The notes: a model not told the origin generated them from the letters alone. 64,000 bases of DNA from Azospirillum brasilense (GCF_008365405.1 NZ_QOKV01000025.1:16443-80442); one strand, 5' to 3'; shown: positions 18,501 to 25,726, counted from the first letter of the stretch. Numbers and translations are program-made.

Positions 18501-18685
18501 TGTCCGAGCAGGGTTGGTCGCACTTCGCGCTGGCCCAGGCCTTCACCGCCACCGGCCAGCACCGCGAAGCCATGGAACATCTGGCGGCTGCCGAGACAAT
18601 GAGCCGCCAGCTGTCCATGTTGCCGCTCGCCGACCGCTGCCGGGCCTTCCGCCGCTGCCTCGCCGCGTCCGACCTGAACCGGTGA
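15530..18685 (+). CDS. Class III nucleotide cyclase-homology domain fused to AAA ATPase and TPR region
   Basis: About 1051 aa. Residues 45-215 are a class III cyclase homology domain: metal Asp in VLFADIVESSS and in VLGDGIMAVFGAP are present, but the usual transition-state segment reads VGETVHIAAKLQQRA, with His where catalytic cyclases have Asn and Lys where they have Arg. Residues about 235-560 form an AAA_16/STAND ATPase (Walker A GEAGIGKSRL; Walker B LLILVEDAHW). The remaining 480 residues are TPR-like helical repeats. Start ATG 15530 is preferred (AGGGGGG upstream); TTG 15464 is possible. A short in-frame tandem repeat near 15588-15620 encodes APQE twice. Likely a cytoplasmic signal-integrating regulator; true cyclase activity is doubtful. 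Confidence 0.85.
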   Translation: MAGTDMDLGESQSMPTPSPRGAPQEAPQEASCRPMPAADAPDGGPARRNSAERKVVSVLFADIVESSSMVSGRDPEEADQTLLTILQILTDAVERYGGTVAQVLGDGIMAVFGAPSAQEDHALRACLAAQDIARSAIDSDEFKMRIGISSGEVVAQIIETGVWTDYRTVGETVHIAAKLQQRAQPNSVLLSRETLDLVPKGLTVRPAGTLRLSATAEPVTAFALEAARAMRRTAMDLLSAEGTLFVGRQPELAVLTGAMRQAERGRGACAILIGEAGIGKSRLTGELMRRPEAAAFTIAIWPQFPIRRLGDPDDLEAAARSLALSVCGAVDGPAMDGPVLDGLAVARLTAAAARNGGELAGEAMRELLGQPSVHPLWQGLDPAQKADFSVEGLVAAIRELSVERPLLILVEDAHWTRGLTNRLLDALSEGVEDSRVFVLVTSRPDTPGGWTAPDSVHALALEPLEPLQADEFLDHWLGHSPSLADLKARVAAQSQGVPLYLEESLRTLETTGAIVGSPGRYSLGKADARMALPATVHGLLASRIDALEPGPRRVLMHAAVIGTSVDLGLLRAVSPIPAAELPSALSRLEQSGFFARSRLLPNLELTFRHALVQEVAYATLTKRERQPLHGRVLHALRRRSDRNLPNRAELIAHHAFYAEDWPLACAYGRRAGRRAEMRCKHFDAGRFYEQALKALDHMPDTRRNTQRRIDLWVGIPLVLLPQGRQLAGDPLEEARDMALGIDDRIRYARATSLKASFQWVYGVLDGAIALSRSALDHLGNQGTMELRIQGLMRLGGMLVDKGHFPEAQEKLEQARTLALAHAPRARFGLTAVAVAITAAYQGRCLAELGRDDEAVRVMHHALDIAEEVGHAFSVSSVKVHLALVHIIGERFAEALPLLKDAVTITEATRLHIFQPITLGALGYAIARTGGAAEGARLLNASLEQAHILNHSLPRPRILNWMSDLALETAQHDTAIGCAANALGIATDAGQLSEQGWSHFALAQAFTATGQHREAMEHLAAAETMSRQLSMLPLADRCRAFRRCLAASDLNR

Positions 18686-18702
18686 ACGCTCCGCCGGAGC
18701 GT
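18686..18702. terminator. Hairpin between convergent genes
   Basis: ACGCTCC-GCC-GGAGCGT forms a perfect 7-bp stem in the 16-nt gap between the cyclase-TPR stop and the ribbon-helix-helix stop. No T-tract, so termination strength is uncertain. Confidence 0.5.
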
Positions 18703-19010
18703 CAGGCGACCAGCGTGGTGCTGCCCGCGGCGGTGCGGCGGAAATGGTCCAGCACATAGACCCGGACGCTGGTGGCGAAGGGGATTCCCTCCGTCCGGCC
18801 GTCGTGGATGTCGGCGCACAGCGCCTCCAGCGACTTGCCCTGGGACTTGGCGATGTCCTTCAGCCCGTCCCAGATCGTCGCCTCCAGCCGCAGGCTGGCG
18901 CGGCGCCCCCCGATGGTCAGCGAGCGAGTCACCACGGCGGGCGGAGCCGTGAGCGAGCTGAGGTCGGCCATCTCGTCGAGGCTGCGGGGAATGCGGCGGT
19001 CCAACTTCAT
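18702..19010 (-). CDS. Ribbon-helix-helix (RHH_4) transcription factor, copy 1
   Basis: A 102-aa protein: an N-terminal arm (MKLDRRIPRSLDEMADLSSL), then the RHH_4 domain with beta strand RSLTIGGRRASLRLEATIWD and helices DGLKDIAKSQGKSLEALCAD, ending VRVYVLDHFRRTA. Such proteins bind DNA as dimers through the beta strand. ATG 19010 is chosen for AGGAG at a proper distance; upstream extension is a chance frame. It is a paralogue of the gene at 22557 and diverges from the 64-aa peptide gene at 19242, so the shared 230-bp region with a Crp-type palindrome probably controls both. Confidence 0.85.
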   Translation of the reverse strand: MKLDRRIPRSLDEMADLSSLTAPPAVVTRSLTIGGRRASLRLEATIWDGLKDIAKSQGKSLEALCADIHDGRTEGIPFATSVRVYVLDHFRRTAAGSTTLVA

Positions 19011-19142
19011 CGGTACGCTCCTGTCTCGGCTGGCCGGTTCTCGGCTTGGCGAATTTTTCCCGGGCCACCGGAATTTTTCCGGGACTAAACATACGCGTGT
19101 GCGTGTGTAAGCGATTTTTACCCGGGCACGGGGCGTCCGGCA

Positions 19143-19158
19143 TGTGAAGTTCTTCACA
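19143..19158. promoter_or_regulatory. Perfect Crp-type palindrome TGTGA-N6-TCACA
   Basis: The sequence TGTGAAGTTCTTCACA is an exact TGTGA-N6-TCACA, the consensus for Crp-class regulators. It lies 85 bases before the 64-aa peptide gene and 133 bases from the divergent RHH start. A Crp/Fnr-family gene sits at 21742-22452 in the same cluster and keeps the Arg-Glu pair of the recognition helix (TREMVNKSL), so local control is plausible. Confidence 0.75.
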
Positions 19159-19182
19159 GTCCGGACGGGGCATTCCAGCCAA

Positions 19183-19221
19183 GGTTTCGACATACCGCAG
19201 TATTCGCGGTTTTTCGAAACC
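19183..19221 (+). promoter_or_regulatory. Nested hairpin in the leader of the YcaO/TfuA cluster
   Basis: Outer stem GGTTTCG (19183-19189) / CGAAACC (19215-19221) and inner stem ACCGC (19194-19198) / GCGGT (19206-19210), separated by symmetric 4-nt internal loops. It ends just before the AGGAG that serves ATG 19242, so it could act on the RNA as a leader structure or on DNA as an operator. Confidence 0.55.
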
Positions 19222-19241
19222 CACGCCCAGGAGCTGTTCCC

Positions 19242-19436
19242 ATGACCGCCATCATCGACCAGACCGCCCTCATCCGTGGTGCCGACGGCCGTCTCTTCGC
19301 CGTGACCGCCCAGGGCGTGACCGAGGTTGCCGAGCAGACCACCGCGCTGACCGCCGCCGCCCGCATCGGCGACCGCCGCGCCTTCAACAGCGACGACCAC
19401 GAGGCCGCCCGCCACGCGATCACCCCGGGCCTCTGA
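19242..19436 (+). CDS. 64-aa peptide upstream of YcaO/TfuA (candidate substrate or accessory peptide)
   Basis: ATG 19242 follows AGGAG with an 8-nt gap. The product begins MTAIIDQTALIRGADGRLFA, has a middle rich in Thr, Ala and Val, and ends AARHAITPGL. It has no Cys and no signal peptide. I do not recognise a family. Its place directly upstream of YcaO and TfuA genes on the same strand, with its own leader hairpin and a Crp-type site, makes it the natural candidate for a peptide that these enzymes modify by backbone thioamidation, or for a small regulator. YcaO starts 178 nt later. The coding call is supported by the ribosome-binding site and context; the function is inference. Confidence 0.6.
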   Translation: MTAIIDQTALIRGADGRLFAVTAQGVTEVAEQTTALTAAARIGDRRAFNSDDHEAARHAITPGL

Positions 19437-19614
19437 TCGGCGGGGCGAACCTGCAGGGCCCACTGCTCGGGCCTGTTCTTCGGGCCGTGGCGGCCGGCGT
19501 TTTCCCTGACCGGCCTGCCACGGTCCCCGCCCGCCCCTTCGTCCTTCGCCGGTTTTCCGTCCGGCTCAACCACGGGCATACCAAGTCGGCATCCTACGGC
19601 GGAGACCCTCTTCC
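19437..19614 (+). other. Spacer between peptide gene and ycaO
   Basis: These 178 bases carry no gene. An imperfect stem (GCAGGGCCC near 19452 with GGGCCTG near 19469) could attenuate read-through from the peptide gene into the YcaO gene, an arrangement common where a precursor peptide must be made in excess. Confidence 0.3.
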
Positions 19615-20889
19615 ATGCCCCTCGATTTCGTCCGCGGCATCGCCCGGGACCCGGCCATGTCCGACCAGCCGCTCAAGGTCCACACCACCGGAACCCACCG
19701 GATCGCCACGCCGGACCAGACTCTGGCCCGCGTCACCCCCTTCCTTCCCGTCATGGGCATCACGCGGGTGGCGAACGTCACGGGGCTGGACAGCGTGGGC
19801 ATCCCGGTCGTGATGGTGACCCGGCCGAATTCCCGCTCCATCTCCGTCGCCCAGGGCAAGGGCGTGACGCTGGCCGCCGCCAAGGCGTCGGGTGTCATGG
19901 AGTCGATCGAGAGCTACCACGCCGAACGCATCACCCTGCCCCTGAAATTCGCCAGCTACGACGAGCTGCGCTGGACCCATCGGGTGGTCGATGTCGCCCG
20001 CCTGCCGCGGCTGTCGACCAGCGCCTTCACCCCCCACACCCCGATGCTGTGGATCGAGGGCGACGACCTTCTGAGCGGCGGACGGAGGTGGGTGCCGTTC
20101 GAGACGGTGCATCTGAACTTCACGCTGCCGATGCCGCCGGGGTCCGGCTGCTTCCTCGCCGGGTCGAACGGGCTGGCCTCGGGCAACAGCCTCGCCGAGG
20201 CGACCGCGCACGCCATGACCGAACTGGTCGAGCGCGACGCCGCCACCCTGTGGCGCCTCGCCTCTCCGGAGGCCCAGGCCGCGACCCGCATCGATCCGGA
20301 CAGCGTCGCCGACCCGGTCTGCCGCTCGCTGCTCGACCGCTTCGACGACGCGGGAGTCGCGGTCGGCCTGTGGGACATCACCAGCGACATCGGCCTGCCG
20401 GCCATCCTCTGCCGCATCGCGACGCGGGAGGACGCGCCGCAGCACAGCATCCGTCCGGCCATGGGCATGGGCTGCCACGCCGCGCGGGAGGTCGCTCTGT
20501 CCCGCGCCCTGACCGAAGCGGCGCAGAGCCGGCTGACCTTCATCGCCGGGGCGCGCGACGACATGCCCCGCTCCGAATACGAACGCCACCTCGACCCGGC
20601 GCAGCACGCGCGCTGGACGGCGCTGATCACCGAGGACACCGGGCGCCGTGACTTCGCTACCATCCCCAGCCTCGCCGGGCGCACCGTCGAGGAGGATCTG
20701 GCCTGCCAGCTCGCCCGGCTGCGCGCCGCCGGCATCGAAGAGGCCGTGGCGGTGGACCTGACCAAGCCGGAGTTCGGCATCGCCGTGGTCCGTCTGGTCA
20801 TTCCCGGCCTGGAGGGGCTGGACTCCTCCCCGGACTACGCGATGGGCGCAAGGGCGCGCGCCGCGGCCGGCGTCTGGGATCGGGCATAG
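19615..20889 (+). CDS. YcaO-domain ATP-dependent cyclodehydratase / thioamide synthetase component
   Basis: A 424-aa YcaO protein. ATP/Mg-binding segments are recognisable: SVAQGKGVTLAAAKASGVME at about residue 76, SNGLASGNSLAEATAHAMTE with the following LVERDA at about 182, and SRALTEAAQSR near 300. YcaO enzymes phosphorylate a peptide amide oxygen to form azolines, amidines or thioamides. The C-terminus lacks the PxPxP tail of azoline-forming members, and the next gene is TfuA, which together point to the TfuA-dependent thioamidation class. No E1-like or dehydrogenase partner is nearby. ATG 19615 used; ATG 19657 is an alternative. Confidence 0.92.
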   Translation: MPLDFVRGIARDPAMSDQPLKVHTTGTHRIATPDQTLARVTPFLPVMGITRVANVTGLDSVGIPVVMVTRPNSRSISVAQGKGVTLAAAKASGVMESIESYHAERITLPLKFASYDELRWTHRVVDVARLPRLSTSAFTPHTPMLWIEGDDLLSGGRRWVPFETVHLNFTLPMPPGSGCFLAGSNGLASGNSLAEATAHAMTELVERDAATLWRLASPEAQAATRIDPDSVADPVCRSLLDRFDDAGVAVGLWDITSDIGLPAILCRIATREDAPQHSIRPAMGMGCHAAREVALSRALTEAAQSRLTFIAGARDDMPRSEYERHLDPAQHARWTALITEDTGRRDFATIPSLAGRTVEEDLACQLARLRAAGIEEAVAVDLTKPEFGIAVVRLVIPGLEGLDSSPDYAMGARARAAAGVWDRA

Positions 20890-20917
20890 TGTCGTGAGTG
20901 CGAAGGCGGAGAATCCC

Positions 20918-21685
20918 ATGCAGACGCCGGACGGCCTTTACGTCTTCCTCGGCCCCACCCTGCCCCGCGCCGGCGCGTCCCGGATTTTGGACGCCACCTA
21001 TCTGCCGCCGGTCGCCCAGGGCGACGTCATCCGGCTGTGCGAGCGCAGGCCGCGGGCGATCGGCATCGTGGACGGCTATTTCGAGAACATCCCGTCCGTC
21101 TGGCACAAGGAGATCCTGCACGCCATCCACCAGGGGGTGGCGGTGTTCGGGTCCTCCAGCATGGGCGCCCTGCGCGCCGCGGAGTTGCATCCCTTCGGCA
21201 TGATCGGCGTCGGCGCGGTCTTCGAAGCCTTCCGCGACGGGCGGCTGGAGGACGATGACGAGGTGGCGGTGATCCACGGCCCGGCGGAACTCGGTTACCC
21301 CGGCCTGTCCGAAGCCATGGTGAACATCCGCCGCACCCTGGCCGACGCCGCGCAGGAGGGCATCGTCCCCGCCGCCACGGCGCGGCGGCTGGAGGCCATC
21401 GCCAAGGCCCTGCCCTATCGGGAGCGCGGCTATGGCCGGGTGCTCCGCCTCGCCGCCGCCGAGGGGCTGCCGGAGGAGGAACTCGCCGATTTCCGCCATT
21501 GGCTGCCCAACGGACGGATCGACCAGAAGCGGGAGGACGCGCTGGACCTGCTCCAGACCATGCGCCGCTGGGCCGCGGGCGGCGGGCGGGCGCCCGAGGC
21601 GCGGTTCCATTTCGAGCACACCGTCCTGTGGGACCGCGCCCTGCGCGACGGCGCGCCTCTCCAGGCGGCGAATCCGCTGGACTGA
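20918..21685 (+). CDS. TfuA-like protein, YcaO partner
   Basis: A TfuA-family protein of 255 aa from ATG 20918 (GGAG upstream) or 263 aa from GTG 20894; both fit the 28-nt space after ycaO. Family landmarks are visible: YVFLGPTLPRAGASRILD at the start, then IGIVDGYFENIPSVWHKEIL, HQGVAVFGSSSMGALRAAEL and an acidic DDDEVAVIHGPAELGY loop. TfuA was named from the trifolitoxin cluster and works with YcaO in peptide thioamidation, probably by delivering sulfur or recruiting its donor. Cytoplasmic. Confidence 0.93.
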   Translation: MQTPDGLYVFLGPTLPRAGASRILDATYLPPVAQGDVIRLCERRPRAIGIVDGYFENIPSVWHKEILHAIHQGVAVFGSSSMGALRAAELHPFGMIGVGAVFEAFRDGRLEDDDEVAVIHGPAELGYPGLSEAMVNIRRTLADAAQEGIVPAATARRLEAIAKALPYRERGYGRVLRLAAAEGLPEEELADFRHWLPNGRIDQKREDALDLLQTMRRWAAGGGRAPEARFHFEHTVLWDRALRDGAPLQAANPLD

Positions 21686-21741
21686 TCGTCCGCCGGGTGC
21701 CATCAACGGTCCGACGGCACTCAACCGGGATCGCGAACGCC

Positions 21742-22452
21742 ATGGCCTTACTGAAGGACGTCGCCGGCATCCTGCGGCGCAACCGAATGTTGGGGGTTCT
21801 CGACGACGCCCGGATGCAGGAGCTGGTCGCGCTGGGCCGGGTGTCGCGGTTCAGCGAAAACCAGACCGTCTTCAGCAAGGGCGATCCCGGTGATTGCCTG
21901 TACGCCATCATGAAGGGGCAGATCGCCGTCTCGACCTCGTCCGAGGACGGCAAGACGATGCTGCTCAACATCCTGAACCCCGGCGACGTGCTGGGGGAGA
22001 TCGCGCTGATCGACGGGAAGGACCGCACCGCCGGGGCGACCGCGCTGCGCCCGGCGGAACTGTTCCGCATCGACCGTCCGGAATTCATCTCCTTCCTGGA
22101 ACGGCACCCCTCCCTATGCATCCGGATGATGGGCGTGCTGTGCGAACGGTTGCGCTGGGTGTCGGAGAACATCGAGGATGCGGTCTTTCACGACGTGCCG
22201 CGCCGGCTGGCCCGGCGTATCCTGTTGCTCTGCGATACTTATGGGCAGAAGACGCCCGCCGGCTTGCGGATCAACCAGCCCGTGTCACAAGAAGCCCTGG
22301 CGGCAATGCTGGGTGTCACCCGGGAGATGGTGAACAAAAGTCTGCGTGCACTGCGCAACTCCGAGGCTATTACCTATAACAAAGGTTTTATCGTCGTCAC
22401 CAATCTGTACATGCTGAAGGACATGGCGGGAGAGTCGGGTGACGTGCCGTAA
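21742..22452 (+). CDS. Crp/Fnr family transcriptional regulator
   Basis: A 236-aa regulator: cyclic-nucleotide-binding-type beta roll (residues 15-130, with GDVLGEIALIDGKDRTAGAT as the phosphate-binding-cassette-like segment), a long dimer helix, and a C-terminal winged helix (VSQEALAAMLGVTREMVNKS). The Arg-Glu of TREMVNK corresponds to the pair that in E. coli Crp contacts TGTGA half-sites; a Lys stands for the third contact Arg. No N-terminal Cys cluster, so not an FNR-type oxygen sensor. It follows tfuA by 56 nt and may regulate the cluster through the site at 19143. Note the phosphate cassette lacks the classical RxS of cAMP binders as far as I can align it. Confidence 0.92.
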   Translation: MALLKDVAGILRRNRMLGVLDDARMQELVALGRVSRFSENQTVFSKGDPGDCLYAIMKGQIAVSTSSEDGKTMLLNILNPGDVLGEIALIDGKDRTAGATALRPAELFRIDRPEFISFLERHPSLCIRMMGVLCERLRWVSENIEDAVFHDVPRRLARRILLLCDTYGQKTPAGLRINQPVSQEALAAMLGVTREMVNKSLRALRNSEAITYNKGFIVVTNLYMLKDMAGESGDVP

Positions 22453-22556
22453 GGCTGCCCTGCACGTCTGAGGAGTTTTATCGTCGCAAATTTTTTCAAT
22501 CGCGCTATATTGGCTCGTGGTTTCAAACACGGCTGACATTCAAGGAATACAGGGCT

Positions 22557-22943
22557 ATGTCGGGTCAGGATTCGCAGGCGTCCAACGCTCCATCGCCGCT
22601 GAGCGCCATCCCGCTGGTGGCGCGCACCGTCAAGCTGTTCGGGCGTCCGACGCAGCTTCGTCTGGAACCCTCCTATTGGGAAGCGTTGGACGACATCTGC
22701 CACCGGGAAGACCTGACCGTGGACGAGCTGTGCAGCGACCTCAAGGATCGCCTCGATTCGCAGTCCCGGCGGTCGCGCGGGGTTGCCGTGTCGCTCGCCA
22801 ACGCGGTCCGTGTGTTCATCGTCGGCTATTACCGCAAGGCGGCGACCGAGAAAGGTCACGACCGCGCCGGCCATGGCCGCGGCGATCCCTTCGTCAGCAC
22901 GCCCTTCGACCTGCCTCCGGCCCAGCCCGCCAAGGAAGGCTGA
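22557..22943 (+). CDS. Ribbon-helix-helix (RHH_4) transcription factor, copy 2
   Basis: A 128-aa protein with N-terminal tail, RHH_4 domain (RTVKLFGRPTQLRLEPSYWE, then EALDDICHREDLTVDELCSD, then ANAVRVFIVGYYRKA) and a disordered Gly/Pro-rich C-terminus. It is a clear paralogue of the 18702-19010 gene but has a longer tail and opposite orientation. The two genes bracket the peptide-YcaO-TfuA-Crp block. An imperfect inverted repeat, CGTGGTTTCAAACACG (22516-22531), lies about 25 nt before its start and could be an operator. Confidence 0.85.
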   Translation: MSGQDSQASNAPSPLSAIPLVARTVKLFGRPTQLRLEPSYWEALDDICHREDLTVDELCSDLKDRLDSQSRRSRGVAVSLANAVRVFIVGYYRKAATEKGHDRAGHGRGDPFVSTPFDLPPAQPAKEG

Positions 22944-23158
22944 GCCCCCGGCGGCATTCCGCTGAACCGCGCGTATGCCGACAACAGGACGGTCTTCGCT
23001 CCTCGTCTGTGAGGAATTGCCGCGTCCGATTGAACGACGCAACGTCCGGCTTGCTCCGCGACGGGATTTGGTGTGTTGATCGGTCCAGCGGCATAGCCAC
23101 GGTCGGCTGACCGGGCCCCCTAGGCCGCCCCTCCCGTCCACCGCGGAGCCGACCGTTC

Positions 23159-25201
23159 ATGAGCGGGATCCAGCCGTCCGCCATCAGACCGACCCTCGCC
23201 CGCTGGCTCCGGGACCGTCCCTTCCTGTCCGGCCTTGCCGCCCTTCTGTTCCTCATGGCGGTTCTGGGCACGGTGATGCTCTACAACTACCTGCTGTTCC
23301 ACCTCTGTGCTGAGCTGTTCGCCGTCGCCATCTCCATGACGATCTTCACGATCGCCTGGAACACGCGCGACACCAACCAATCGCCCTTCCTCGCCTTCGT
23401 CGGCCTGTCCATGCCCGGCATCGCGTTGCTGGACCTGCTGCACGCCATTGCCTTTCCCGGCATGAACGTCATCGGCGAGGCCAATTCCAATCAGTCCACC
23501 CAGCTCTGGATCGCCGCCCGCGGCCTTCAGGCCATGGTTTTCCTGGCCGCGCCGTTGCTGATCGAGAGGCGGCTGCGCGCGGGCGACGTGCTGCTGATCC
23601 AGGCCGCGGCCGTGGCCTGCGCGCTGCTGTCGATCTTCACCTTCGCAATCATGCCGGACAGCTTTGTTCCGGGCGTTGGGCTGACCTCCTTCAAGGTGGG
23701 CGCCGAATACACGTTCAGCGCCGCGGCGGTCGTCGCCTGCCTGCTGCTGGGCCGCAAGCGTCGGCAGTTCGAGCCCAGGGTGTTCGGCCTGACCTTCGCC
23801 GGCATTGCTCTGCTGGCCCCGCAGGAGCTGATCTTCACGCTCTACACCGACCCCCACGGGGCGATGAACGCGCTGGGTCATTTCATCAAGATCCTGTCCT
23901 TCTATTTGCTGTACCGGGCGATCATCGTCACCGCGCTGCAAAACCCCTACGACCTCGCCTTCTACCGGATGCGCCGCAGCGAGGAGGCCCTGCGCGATCA
24001 TCTGAGCGGGCTCGAATCGCTGATCGCCACCCGCACCGCCGAGTTGCGCGAGAGCGAGGCGCGTTGGCGGGCGCTTCTGGAATGCTCCAACGACTGGTTC
24101 TGGGAAACCGACGAGCGCGGGCGCTTCACCGCCCTGTCGCCGCGGGCACAGGAATCCACCGGGCGCGGCGGGGCGGAGCTCCTGGGCTTCACCCACGCGG
24201 ATCTTCTGGACCGCAACCGTCCGGAAGAGGATTTCCCCGCCCTGGCCGAGGCCTTGCACCGAAGGGAGCCCTTCCGCCGCCTGTCTTTCCCGCTGGCCTC
24301 GCCGGGGGGAAGCGCGCGCTGGGTGATGGTCAGCGGCACGCCGCGCTATGACGGCAACGGCACCTTTCTCGGCTACCGCGGCACCACCAGCGACATCAGC
24401 GCGCGGCGCCAGTCCGCGGAAGCGGCGCGGCAGAAGCAGACCATGGCGGCGCTCGGCAGCCTCGTCGGAGGCCTTGCCCACGAGATCAACAACCTGTTGC
24501 AACCGGTCATCAGCTTGTCCGAGTTGGCCCGCGGCCGGGTCGGAGAGGACCGCAAGCTCCACGCCTATCTGAACGCCATCCACGACAGCGGGGTGAAAGC
24601 ACGCACAATCATGCGCGACGTCCTCCAGTTCGCCCGCGTCGAGGTGGCCGAGTCGCCGCCGGGCAACCTGGAGGAGGCCGTGCATTCCGCCCTGGAACTC
24701 GCCGCCCCCTCGATGCCGGTGTCCGTCGAGGCACGCACGCGGCTGGAGCCCGGCCTGAAGGCGGTGACGATCACCGCGACCGAACTGACCCAGATCCTTC
24801 TCAACCTGATCCAGAACGCCCGCGATGCCATGCCGCAGGGTGGCACCCTGACGATCGGCGCCCATTCCCTGAGCCTGAGGGAACGGGAGGCGTCCCGTCG
24901 CCAGCTCGGCGAAGGCGACTACGTGCGGCTGACCGTCGCCGACACCGGGACCGGGATGGACGAGGCGACGCGCCAGCGCGTGTTCGACCCCTTCTTCACC
25001 ACCAAACCGGTCGGGAAAGGGACGGGGCTTGGGCTTTCGGTGGTATATGGTATCGTTAGGAACGGGGGCGGCGACATTCTGGTCGAAAGCACTCCCGGAC
25101 GCGGAACGTCCTTCATCATCGACCTGCCCACCGCCCCGACCGGCGGACCGGGCCAAACGACACATGGGATGCTGGTTCATGGCGAAGGTGCTGGTCGTTG
25201 A
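23159..25201 (+). CDS. MASE3-PAS sensor histidine kinase
   Basis: A 680-aa kinase. Residues 20-270 are a multi-pass MASE3-type membrane sensor (LFHLCAELFAVAISMTIFTI is its typical second segment). Residues about 300-415 form a PAS domain (ALLECSNDWFWETDERGRFT). Then come HisKA with the phospho-acceptor His in GGLAHEINNLLQPV and a HATPase with N box LIQNARDAM, G1 DTGTGMDEA and G2 GTGLGLSVVYG. The gene overlaps the response regulator gene by 23 nt, so the two proteins are produced together. The ligand of MASE3 is not known. Confidence 0.92.
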   Translation: MSGIQPSAIRPTLARWLRDRPFLSGLAALLFLMAVLGTVMLYNYLLFHLCAELFAVAISMTIFTIAWNTRDTNQSPFLAFVGLSMPGIALLDLLHAIAFPGMNVIGEANSNQSTQLWIAARGLQAMVFLAAPLLIERRLRAGDVLLIQAAAVACALLSIFTFAIMPDSFVPGVGLTSFKVGAEYTFSAAAVVACLLLGRKRRQFEPRVFGLTFAGIALLAPQELIFTLYTDPHGAMNALGHFIKILSFYLLYRAIIVTALQNPYDLAFYRMRRSEEALRDHLSGLESLIATRTAELRESEARWRALLECSNDWFWETDERGRFTALSPRAQESTGRGGAELLGFTHADLLDRNRPEEDFPALAEALHRREPFRRLSFPLASPGGSARWVMVSGTPRYDGNGTFLGYRGTTSDISARRQSAEAARQKQTMAALGSLVGGLAHEINNLLQPVISLSELARGRVGEDRKLHAYLNAIHDSGVKARTIMRDVLQFARVEVAESPPGNLEEAVHSALELAAPSMPVSVEARTRLEPGLKAVTITATELTQILLNLIQNARDAMPQGGTLTIGAHSLSLREREASRRQLGEGDYVRLTVADTGTGMDEATRQRVFDPFFTTKPVGKGTGLGLSVVYGIVRNGGGDILVESTPGRGTSFIIDLPTAPTGGPGQTTHGMLVHGEGAGR

Positions 25202-25574
25202 GGATTCGGCCGCCGTGCGGCTGGCGGTCACCGAAGTGATCGAACAGGCCGGCCACGATGTCGTGGAGGCGGAAAACGGCCGCGTCGCCATCGCCCTGCT
25301 GGACGGCGGGGCGATCTTCGACCTGATCGTCACGGACGTGCTGATGCCCGAGGCCGACGGGGTGGAGGTCATCAAGGCCGCGCGCACCCGCAACCCCGGC
25401 GGAAAGGTGCTCGCCATGTCCGGCGGGGCGCCCAACCTGCCCGCGGGCTATGCCCTGAAGATGGCCGAGATGTTCGCGGCGGACGCCGTGCTCTACAAAC
25501 CCTTCCTGAACGAGGAACTGCGCAAGGCCGTGGCCCGCCTGCTGTCCACGGCGGGGGAGTCGGAACCCGGCTGA
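25179..25574 (+). CDS. Single-domain response regulator
   Basis: A 131-aa CheY-like receiver without output domain. Acidic pocket near residue 9 (VVEDS), phospho-acceptor Asp in LIVTDVLMPEADG, and Lys in LYKPF are all present. It starts inside the 3' end of the MASE3 kinase gene (23-nt overlap) and is its obvious partner. Output must go through protein-protein contact. The stop codon lies inside the first unit of a 16-nt tandem repeat. Confidence 0.92.
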   Translation: MAKVLVVEDSAAVRLAVTEVIEQAGHDVVEAENGRVAIALLDGGAIFDLIVTDVLMPEADGVEVIKAARTRNPGGKVLAMSGGAPNLPAGYALKMAEMFAADAVLYKPFLNEELRKAVARLLSTAGESEPG

Positions 25575-25638
25575 AAAGGGGACCGGCTGAAAAGGGGGCC
25601 GGCTGAAAAGGGGGCCGGCTGAAAAGGGGGCCGGCTGA
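25569..25638. repeat. 16-nt direct tandem repeat, about 4.4 copies
   Basis: Units of GGCTGAAAAGGGGGCC start at 25569, 25585, 25601 and 25617, with a partial fifth at 25633; the first unit differs by one base (GGGGACC). The first copy supplies the stop codon of the response regulator. Iteron-like in spacing and length. Confidence 0.95.
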
Positions 25639-25726
25639 CAGCGGAGCCATGTCCTCACGCTGTTGCTCCGGACACACGGCAACACCTCCACCGCTCTCCG
25701 GCGGCCATCGGTCCCCTTGACCGAAG

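Noticed and set aside
25569..25638. CRISPR-like array
   Set aside because: Units are contiguous 16-nt repeats without spacers and no cas genes are nearby, so it is a tandem repeat, not CRISPR.
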